Below are positions 1 to 4,511 of a stretch of 7,245 nucleotides of DNA, one piece after another (within the stretch, counting starts at the first letter, position 1; every line of letters starts with the position of its first letter). The position numbers and the translations under genes are program-made. The notes beneath the pieces are model-generated. The model saw only the letters and a list, made by a program, of their open reading frames with translations. It was not told where the DNA came from and made no database searches. Origin of the DNA: an uncultured Ruminococcus sp. (GTDB lineage: Bacteria > Bacillota > Clostridia > Oscillospirales > CAG-272); the NCBI GenBank assembly GCA_902778205.1, contig CACYWX010000230.1:1-7245 (forward strand). Direction: 5' to 3'.

Positions 1-12
1 GGTGAGCGTCAT
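1..12 (-). CDS. start of the next gene in the pheA operon (partial, runs off the left edge)
   Basis: Only four codons are visible, reading Met-Thr-Leu-Thr, so the product cannot be named. The start is supported by an AAAGGAG Shine-Dalgarno sequence on the minus strand (plus positions 22-28), nine bases upstream of the ATG and lying inside the last codons of pheA. The ATG follows the pheA TGA by four bases, which is typical operon spacing and suggests translational coupling. By position, another aromatic amino acid gene is plausible, but that is inference from context only. Confidence 0.5.
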
Positions 13-16
13 GGGC

Positions 17-1105
17 TCACGCTCCTTTCGCGGGGTAGGTCCCCACCAGCTTCAGCTTGTCGCAGACGGAGGACAGCTCCTCCATCATGGCCCGGCCGTT
101 CTCCGAGCGGACGTTGCCCTCGCACTCCACGTAGAAGTAGTAGCTCCACAGCAGGGTCTTCAGGGGGCGGGAGTGGAGGCTCCGCATGTTGTAGCCCCGT
201 CTTCCGATGATGGCGACGGCCTCCGCCAGGGATCCGGCCTGATTCTTCACGGAGAACACCAGAAGAAAGCTGTCGTCCTCCCTCCCCGGCGCGTCGTTCT
301 CCGTCCGGGTCAGGACCGCGAACCGGGTGGTGTTCTGTCCGCTCTCGTTGATCCTGCGGGCCGATACCGTCAGGCCGTAGAGCCGAGCGGCCTCCTCGGT
401 CCCGACGGCGGCGAAGGAGGGGTCGCCCAGCTCCGCCACGAATTTCGCCGCCTGCGCCGTGTTGCCGTATTCCCGGGTCTCGAAGCCGTGCTCCCGGATG
501 AAGGCGGCGCACTGGCCGAGGGCCTGGGGATGGCTGACCACGGTCCGGATTCCTTGGATGTCCGCGCCGGGCAGGGTCAGCAGATTCTGGGTCACTGCCA
601 GGTCCAGCATGCCGTTGACGTAAAGGGGACCGGAGAAGAGCAGATCGTACACCGCTCCAACCTCGCCGGCGAAGCTGTTTTCCAGAGGAAGCACCGCCGC
701 GTCGCAGTCCCCGGATGCCGCCGCTTCGTAGGCCTCGGCGAAGTCCGCGCAGGGTACCGGGATCCCGTCCGGGAAGAGCGTTTTCACGGCCTCCTCCGCG
801 AAGGCGCCGGGAACCCCGGAATACGCCGCCCGGATCCCGGAGATCAGCCGGTTCTGATAGGATCGGGAGACCGCCATGGTGTCCCGCAGGAACCGGACGT
901 AATACTCCCTCAGGAGCGGATCTCCGATCAGGGCGCTGTTCTTTTGGACCAGGGCGTTCTCCCGCTCCGGATCCAGCACGGGCAGGCCGCGCTCCTTCTT
1001 GTAGGCCGCCACCTGCTCCACGGCCCGCATCCGCCGCTCGAACAGACCGGCCATGGCGGCGTCGGTTTCGGAAATGATCCGCCGCGCTTCCTCAAGCTCG
1101 TTCAT
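17..1105 (-). CDS. pheA: bifunctional chorismate mutase / prephenate dehydratase (P-protein)
   Basis: This cytoplasmic enzyme turns chorismate into prephenate and then phenylpyruvate, the committed route to phenylalanine. From the chosen start it has 362 residues in the usual three-part layout. Residues 1-85 form an AroQ-type chorismate mutase, with R8, R24, K36, the GLPVLDPERE stretch (D45, E49) and Q84 as likely active-site residues. Residues about 95-270 form the dehydratase, with GVPGAFAEEA (97-106), PLENSFAGEV (140-149), SHPQALGQC (191-199), NTAQAA (215-220) and the catalytic NTTRF (258-262). Residues about 280-355 form an ACT domain, with GSL (291-293) and HSRP (311-314) where the classical feedback motif reads ESRP. 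Two in-frame ATGs lie six bases apart, at 1111 and 1105. The SD sits one base before the first and seven before the second, so 1105 is preferred. It is preceded by a promoter, leader peptide and terminator of an attenuator and followed closely by another gene. Confidence 0.96.
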   Translation of the reverse strand: MNELEEARRIISETDAAMAGLFERRMRAVEQVAAYKKERGLPVLDPERENALVQKNSALIGDPLLREYYVRFLRDTMAVSRSYQNRLISGIRAAYSGVPGAFAEEAVKTLFPDGIPVPCADFAEAYEAAASGDCDAAVLPLENSFAGEVGAVYDLLFSGPLYVNGMLDLAVTQNLLTLPGADIQGIRTVVSHPQALGQCAAFIREHGFETREYGNTAQAAKFVAELGDPSFAAVGTEEAARLYGLTVSARRINESGQNTTRFAVLTRTENDAPGREDDSFLLVFSVKNQAGSLAEAVAIIGRRGYNMRSLHSRPLKTLLWSYYFYVECEGNVRSENGRAMMEELSSVCDKLKLVGTYPAKGA

Positions 1106-1112
1106 TTTCATT

Positions 1113-1119
1113 CTCCTTC
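1113..1119 (-). promoter_or_regulatory. pheA ribosome binding site that decides the start
   Basis: The minus strand reads GAAGGAG here. The ATG at 1111 is only one base from it, too close for initiation. The ATG at 1105 is seven bases away, which is optimal. The site begins three bases downstream of the terminator U-run, so only transcripts that pass the attenuator expose it. Confidence 0.8.
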
Positions 1120-1122
1120 AAC

Positions 1123-1155
1123 AAAAAACACAGAAAACGTCGTCCGTCTTCTGCG
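1123..1155 (-). terminator. intrinsic terminator of the pheA attenuator
   Basis: Read on the minus strand, an 11-base left arm CGCAGAAGACG (1155-1145), a five-base loop GACGA (1144-1140) and a right arm CGTTTTCTGTG (1139-1129) pair along all 11 positions, two of them G-U. Six T residues (1128-1123) follow at once. This is a textbook Rho-independent terminator. It lies between the leader peptide and pheA, not after a gene, which marks it as an attenuator. Confidence 0.9.
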
Positions 1156-1267
1156 CTTCGGGAAACCGGGAGTCCGGCCTCCGGATATGACAAAACCGCA
1201 GAAGACCTTCCGGCATTCTGCGGCGTGTGAAAAGCATGCTTCACTGTGCGGATCCAGACTGCCGGAA
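1129..1267 (-). promoter_or_regulatory. five-segment transcription attenuator of pheA
   Basis: Five segments on the minus strand can pair in two exclusive ways. Segment A (1267-1255) lies in the leader codons for F19-S22 and can pair with B (about 1220-1208): eight base pairs, one mismatch, four more pairs. B also carries CCGCAGAA (1223-1216), which pairs perfectly with TTCTGCGG in C (1203-1196). C carries GTCTTCTGCG (1206-1197), which pairs perfectly with CGCAGAAGAC in D (1155-1146). D pairs with E (1139-1129) to make the terminator. A:B plus C:D gives readthrough, and B:C plus D:E gives termination. A ribosome stalled at the Tyr codons (1285-1277) leaves most of A free, while one that reaches the stop codon (1243-1241) disrupts A. 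The pairings are read directly; the switching logic is inference from known amino acid operon attenuators. Confidence 0.8.
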
Positions 1268-1321
1268 AAGCGGAGCGTAATAATAAAATCGCACAGCATA
1301 AAGAGAAATGCGGTTCGTCAT
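1241..1321 (-). CDS. aromatic-rich leader peptide of the pheA attenuator
   Basis: A 26-codon reading frame ends in TGA. It has a strong SD (AGGAAGGAG, plus positions 1329-1337) seven bases before its ATG. The TATAAT of the upstream promoter ends 43 bases ahead of the ATG, so the frame is at the very start of the transcript. The peptide carries Tyr at 8, 13, 14 and 15 and Phe at 12 and 19, including the core RFYYYAPLF. The codons for 12-15 are TTT TAT TAT TAC. It has no expected function as a protein; its role would be to stall ribosomes when charged tRNA-Tyr or tRNA-Phe is scarce. It corresponds in role to pheL of enteric bacteria, but here the run is mostly Tyr, not Phe. A longer in-frame extension to 1426 starts upstream of the promoter and is not used in this reading. 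Confidence 0.82.
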   Translation of the reverse strand: MTNRISLYAVRFYYYAPLFRQSGSAQ

Positions 1322-1364
1322 ATCTTCGCTCCTTCCTCCGGGGATCCGGCGGTTGATGTGAATG

Positions 1365-1393
1365 ATTATACCACGGAATGCATGTTGTGTCAA
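1365..1393 (-). promoter_or_regulatory. consensus sigma-70/sigma-A promoter for the pheA leader
   Basis: On the minus strand a TTGACA -35 (plus 1388-1393), a 17-base spacer and a TATAAT -10 (plus 1365-1370) all match consensus. Transcription should start near 1358, giving about 37 bases before the leader peptide ATG. Such a strong promoter suits control by attenuation instead of by initiation. Confidence 0.92.
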
Positions 1394-1479
1394 GAAAAAC
1401 GGCGTTCTACGGAAAAAATCGGCCATTTGTACGGACGGAGGTCCCGGATTTTAAAAAATTCGGGGGAATTGCCGGAAAA

Positions 1480-2136
1480 TCATTCCGTTTTGTCTCCCGC
1501 TACGGTTTTCCGGCCAGCGGTTTCCCGTCCCAGAAGCAGGAGCCAGGCCAGCAGGAGATTGGCCGCCAGCATGGCGATCAGGGAAAGATACCACCGCCCG
1601 CCGATGTTGAAGCCGTAGAAATCCGGCCATGTACCGCTCAGGACCATGGGGATGTACACCGCGCCGTAGAGAACGGTCTGCGCGGTTCCGGCAAACGGAT
1701 ATTTCCGCGGAATCCGATTTTGCGGCTCCAGAAACAGATAGGAAAAGATCGACAGCAGGGGATTGACCAGATGGAACCAGTAGTTGGCCCCCTCGAACAT
1801 GCCGCTCCAGCCGAACATCGGCCCGAGGAAGAGCACCACGGTCATCATGGTCACCGTCAGGGCGGACACCGAGACGAACCGCAGCACCTGCAGCCATGCC
1901 GGAAGGGAAGTCTCCTTTCCCGCCAGCCGGAGCACCGCCCCGACCATCACGGGAACGGCGATCAGCACTCCTAAAATATTGGAGAGGGTGGTATAATAAC
2001 GGAAGATTTCGGTGTGCACCCGCTCGTCGGGCCGCTCCACAAAGAGGAGCAGACCGAGAACGCAGAAAACAGTGGAGACAAGGATCACAAGATGCGAGAC
2101 AAAGGAGAGGGCGGCGCGGATCCGCTTGGTTTTCAT
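1480..2136 (-). CDS. six-helix membrane protein, Pr6Pr / AIG1-like appearance
   Basis: The 218-residue protein has six hydrophobic stretches at about 8-33, 50-71, 82-107, 119-136, 149-166 and 181-203, with a basic N-terminus and a short charged C-terminal tail, so it is an integral membrane protein. The YYTTLSN motif (47-53) before helix 2 and the WFHLVNPLLS stretch (120-129) in helix 4 resemble the bacterial Pr6Pr family and the eukaryotic AIG1/FAR-17a family. In AIG1-type proteins a Thr and a His act in hydrolysis of fatty acid esters; T49 or T50 and H122 would be the counterparts, which is tentative. It has an AAGGAG SD eight bases before its ATG and starts 32 bases after the SDR gene, so it is likely third in that operon. 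A lipid-related role would fit its neighbours but is not shown. Confidence 0.75.
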   Translation of the reverse strand: MKTKRIRAALSFVSHLVILVSTVFCVLGLLLFVERPDERVHTEIFRYYTTLSNILGVLIAVPVMVGAVLRLAGKETSLPAWLQVLRFVSVSALTVTMMTVVLFLGPMFGWSGMFEGANYWFHLVNPLLSIFSYLFLEPQNRIPRKYPFAGTAQTVLYGAVYIPMVLSGTWPDFYGFNIGGRWYLSLIAMLAANLLLAWLLLLGRETAGRKTVAGDKTE

Positions 2137-2168
2137 CCGGACAGCTCCTTCTTTTGGTTTACAATGGG

Positions 2169-2975
2169 TTATTTCGCGTACAGCTCCCCGACGATCCGGT
2201 TGAAGAGGGAGGACGGCAGAAGCCTCGCCAGCGCACAGACGGCCTTGTAGGAGAACCCGATGGTGGAGACCGGCGGCGGAGACTTCCTCAGGGCCATGGA
2301 AGCGATGTACGCTCCGGCCTTTGCGGGATCCATGCCCGACTGCTCGTCCCGCTCCATCTTCGACACGCTGCGGGAGATCCGTCCCCCGTAGACCTCGTCC
2401 CCCACGGCGGATTTTTCCCGCGCGGCGGTGAAGCCCGTCTTAATGTCCCCCGGCTGTACGGCGGTCACCCGGATCCCGTAGGGCCGGACCTCGTTTGCCA
2501 GCGCGGCGGACCAGGCGTTCAGCGCGGCCTTGGCGGCGGAGTAGTAGGCCTGAAAGGGAATCGCCACAGGAGCGGCCACGGAGGACACGCTGACGATCAT
2601 GCCGCTTTTCCTCTCCCGCATGTGGGGAAGCAGGGCCTTGGTCACGTTCACCGCGCCGAAGAAATTCACGTCGAACTGCTTCTTCGCGTCCGCAAGCTCC
2701 GTGAACTCTACGGCCCCGGAGATGCCGAACCCGGCGCAGTTCACGAGAATGTCCACCTCCCCGGCCTGCTCCAGCAGGGAAGAGACCGCCCGGCGAACCG
2801 CCTCCTCGTCGGACACGTCCGCCGTCAGAGAGACGATGCCGGGGATCTCGGCGGGGCGGCGGCTCAGGGTCCATACGCGGCATCCGCGGTCACGGAGAGC
2901 CTTCGCCGTCTCCAGCCCGATGCCGGAGGTACCGCCCGTCACCAGCGCCGCGGGGGCCTTCCGATCACTCTTCAT
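2169..2975 (-). CDS. SDR-family oxidoreductase, candidate 3-ketosphinganine reductase
   Basis: The 268-residue protein is a classical short-chain dehydrogenase/reductase. It shows the TGGTSGIG nucleotide-binding motif (13-20), the acidic residue D53, NCAG (79-82), N104, the catalytic S132, the YSAAK form of YxxxK (Y145, K149) and the PG pair (175-176). Two arginines after the second strand (39-40) suggest NADPH over NADH. Past residue 235 the chain continues into a hydrophobic and basic tail, a possible membrane-associating end as in lipid-acting SDRs. Its first 11 bases overlap the end of the serine palmitoyltransferase-like gene. No clear SD precedes the ATG, so translation is probably coupled. 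Next to that enzyme, reduction of 3-ketosphinganine is the natural candidate reaction. The SDR call is secure, while the substrate is inference from context; other ketone substrates are possible. Confidence 0.9.
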   Translation of the reverse strand: MKSDRKAPAALVTGGTSGIGLETAKALRDRGCRVWTLSRRPAEIPGIVSLTADVSDEEAVRRAVSSLLEQAGEVDILVNCAGFGISGAVEFTELADAKKQFDVNFFGAVNVTKALLPHMRERKSGMIVSVSSVAAPVAIPFQAYYSAAKAALNAWSAALANEVRPYGIRVTAVQPGDIKTGFTAAREKSAVGDEVYGGRISRSVSKMERDEQSGMDPAKAGAYIASMALRKSPPPVSTIGFSYKAVCALARLLPSSLFNRIVGELYAK

Positions 2976-4143
2976 GAGGAATAATGGAGGCGATGATGTC
3001 GTCGGCCTCCTCCACCAGAGCCTCGGTCAGGGTCGCCATGCAGGAGGTGCGCAGCAGGCATTCGTGCTCCGCGCAGGCCGGCGTGATGACCGGATTGACG
3101 TAGACGCCCGCGTCGTAGAGCTCTCTGGCCTTGCGGAGGGTGTTCTCCTCCTCGTAGGTGTAGATGGGGACCACAGGGGTCTCGGATTCGATGATGTGGA
3201 TGTGCCGGTCCTTCAGGCACTTTCTGTGGTAGGCGCTGATCTCGCGGAGCCTGTCCACCCGCTCCGGATGCTTTTCCAGATACCGGAGGGACGCCAGAGC
3301 CACGGCGCAGGAGGACGGCGTGATGGAGGCGGAGAAGATGAAGGGGCGGGACACGTGGCGCACGTACTCCACCACTTCCTTCGAAGCGGCCATGTATCCG
3401 CCGAGGGACGCCAGGGACTTGGAGAAGGTGCCCATGTAGATGTCTACCTGATCCTCCAGCCCGAAGTGGGACGCGGAGCCCCGGCCGCCCTTTCCGATGA
3501 CGCCGAGGGCGTGGGCGTCGTCCACCATGACCCGGGCACCGTATTTCTTCGCCAGCGCGCAGATCTCGGGGAGCTTGGCGATGTCGCCGCCCATGGAGAA
3601 GATGCCGTCCGTGACGATGAGGCAGCCGAAGGTTTCGGGGACCTTCTGAAGCTGAGCCTCCAGATCCTCCATGTCGGCGTGGCGGTACATCATCAGCCGT
3701 CCGAAGGACAGCCGGCAGCCGTCGTAGATGGAGGCGTGGTTTTCCCGGTCGCAGATGACCACGTCGTGACGGCCCACCACCGCGGAAATGATGCCCAGAT
3801 TGGACTGGAAGCCTGTGGAGAAGGTGGTGACGGCCTCCTTGCCGAGGAAGTGCGCCAGCTCCTCCTCAAGCTCGATGTGCATCCTCAGGGTGCCGTTGAG
3901 GAAGCGGGAGCCGGAGCATCCGGTGCCGTACTGCTCGAGCGCCTTGATGCCGGCCTCGATGACCTCGGGCTCGGTGGTCAGGCCAAGGTAGTTGTTGGAG
4001 CCCAGCATGATGCGCCGCTTGCCCTCCATGACCACCTCGCAGTCCTGACGGGTCTCGAGCGCGTGAAAATACGGGTAGATTCCCTTATCCTTCGCGTCGT
4101 CCACACGGGAACGCTGTCTGCATTTTTCAAAAAGATCAACCAT
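2965..4143 (-). CDS. spt: serine palmitoyltransferase-like alpha-oxoamine synthase (PLP-dependent)
   Basis: The 392-residue protein belongs to the fold-type I PLP alpha-oxoamine synthases (Spt, BioF, Kbl, HemA). Visible landmarks are GIYPYF (21-26), LGSNNYLGL (47-55), TGCSGSRFLNGT (74-85), the cofactor-stacking H136 in NHASIYDG, DGIFSMGGD (179-187), D208 and H211 in VDDAHALGV, the PLP-binding lysine K242 in TFSKSLASLGG, and R365 near the C-terminus. The YPYF start, the FLNGTL stretch and the VNPVITPACA segment (349-358) resemble the serine palmitoyltransferases of Bacteroides more than BioF or Kbl. Such enzymes join L-serine (or another small amino acid) to an acyl thioester to give a 3-keto sphingoid base. 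The start has a GGAGG SD nine bases upstream and a perfect promoter 50-80 bases upstream. The following SDR gene overlaps it. The family is certain; substrates are inferred. Confidence 0.85.
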   Translation of the reverse strand: MVDLFEKCRQRSRVDDAKDKGIYPYFHALETRQDCEVVMEGKRRIMLGSNNYLGLTTEPEVIEAGIKALEQYGTGCSGSRFLNGTLRMHIELEEELAHFLGKEAVTTFSTGFQSNLGIISAVVGRHDVVICDRENHASIYDGCRLSFGRLMMYRHADMEDLEAQLQKVPETFGCLIVTDGIFSMGGDIAKLPEICALAKKYGARVMVDDAHALGVIGKGGRGSASHFGLEDQVDIYMGTFSKSLASLGGYMAASKEVVEYVRHVSRPFIFSASITPSSCAVALASLRYLEKHPERVDRLREISAYHRKCLKDRHIHIIESETPVVPIYTYEEENTLRKARELYDAGVYVNPVITPACAEHECLLRTSCMATLTEALVEEADDIIASIIPHEE

Positions 4144-4193
4144 GACGGATTGCCTCCGGGAAGTTCAAAACTCCGAACTATATTTGTTGTGAT

Positions 4194-4222
4194 ATTATAC
4201 GCCCGGATCCCCGTTTTGTCAA
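4194..4222 (-). promoter_or_regulatory. consensus sigma-70/sigma-A promoter of the spt operon
   Basis: The minus strand shows TTGACA (plus 4217-4222), a 17-base spacer and TATAAT (plus 4194-4199), all matching consensus. Transcription would start near 4187, about 44 bases before the spt ATG. No operator-like inverted repeat was seen beyond a GGATCC palindrome in the spacer (4205-4210). Confidence 0.9.
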
Positions 4223-4419
4223 CAGGATACGGAAAATCTTCATTCTTTATTCATGAAAATCAGAGGATCGAACTGTTCACAGATGTTAAGAACCGATCGG
4301 CTGCCCCGGAGAGGGGAGCGCATGGGCGGAAGGACCGTCAGAACCGCCAATTTCCGGAGGGCGGGGTTGTGCTGAACGACGAAAAAACGGTCAATAAATA
4401 AAAAATTTCCGAAGGTTCA

Positions 4420-4447
4420 TTGAAATCCTACGGATCCATGGTATAAT
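4420..4447 (+). promoter_or_regulatory. extended -10 promoter of the binding-protein genes
   Basis: TTGAAA (4420-4425), a 16-base spacer and TATAAT (4442-4447) form a strong sigma-70/sigma-A promoter. TG at 4439-4440 gives the extended -10 form TGNTATAAT. Transcription would start near 4454, leaving about 58 untranslated bases before the ATG at 4512. Confidence 0.85.
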
Positions 4448-4511
4448 ATACGATTGATGGTTCATTGCGTCTGCAATTGTCCCTGTTTTCCACTGAGAAG
4501 GAGTCTGACCC

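Larger units (their letters stand above)
4144..4511. other. divergent intergenic region between the spt operon and the binding-protein genes
   Basis: This 368-base stretch holds two outward-facing promoters and the two ribosome binding sites (GGAGG at 4153-4157 for spt; AAGGAG at 4498-4503 for the binding protein). Between the promoters, 4223-4419 contains an A-rich tract (about 4380-4407) just upstream of the plus-strand -35 that could act as an UP element. It also has three short GGGCGG/CCGCC blocks (4324-4329, 4344-4348, 4359-4364) that could form alternative small hairpins. I see no gene, terminator or known riboswitch in it. Confidence 0.6.

Noticed and set aside
1106..1358. T-box riboswitch upstream of pheA
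   Set aside because: The leader is short, I found no T-box consensus or specifier-loop layout, and the region is fully explained by a leader peptide and alternative hairpins.
1322..1426. Upstream extension of the leader peptide frame to 61 codons
   Set aside because: The extension starts upstream of the TTGACA/TATAAT promoter, so it is not on the mRNA. The internal ATG at 1321 has an ideal SD.
1443..1465. Inverted repeat after the membrane-protein gene as its terminator
   Set aside because: The arms CCCGGATTTT and AAAATTCGGG pair with one mismatch, but the loop would be only two bases and no T-run follows on the minus strand. It may be chance or a weak signal.
2..1618. Long plus-strand open frame of 538 codons opposite pheA and the leader region
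   Set aside because: It is antisense to a clearly recognised pheA, has no family motifs, low-complexity Arg/Gly/His-rich content, and crosses the attenuator and its promoter. GC-rich coding DNA often keeps such frames open.
2965..4143. Assignment as BioF (8-amino-7-oxononanoate synthase) or Kbl
   Set aside because: These share the fold and catalytic residues, but the N-terminal YPYF stretch, FLNGTL and NPVITPACA region fit the Bacteroides-type serine palmitoyltransferase better. No biotin or threonine-degradation genes are nearby.
4322..4375. 17-codon plus-strand open frame in the divergent intergenic region
   Set aside because: It lies upstream of the only plus-strand promoter found, has poor SD spacing and shows no leader-like codon run.
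2599..4401. Plus-strand open frame of 600 codons opposite spt and the SDR gene
   Set aside because: It is antisense to two well-supported enzymes, and its protein shows only composition-driven Val/Gly/His-rich sequence.
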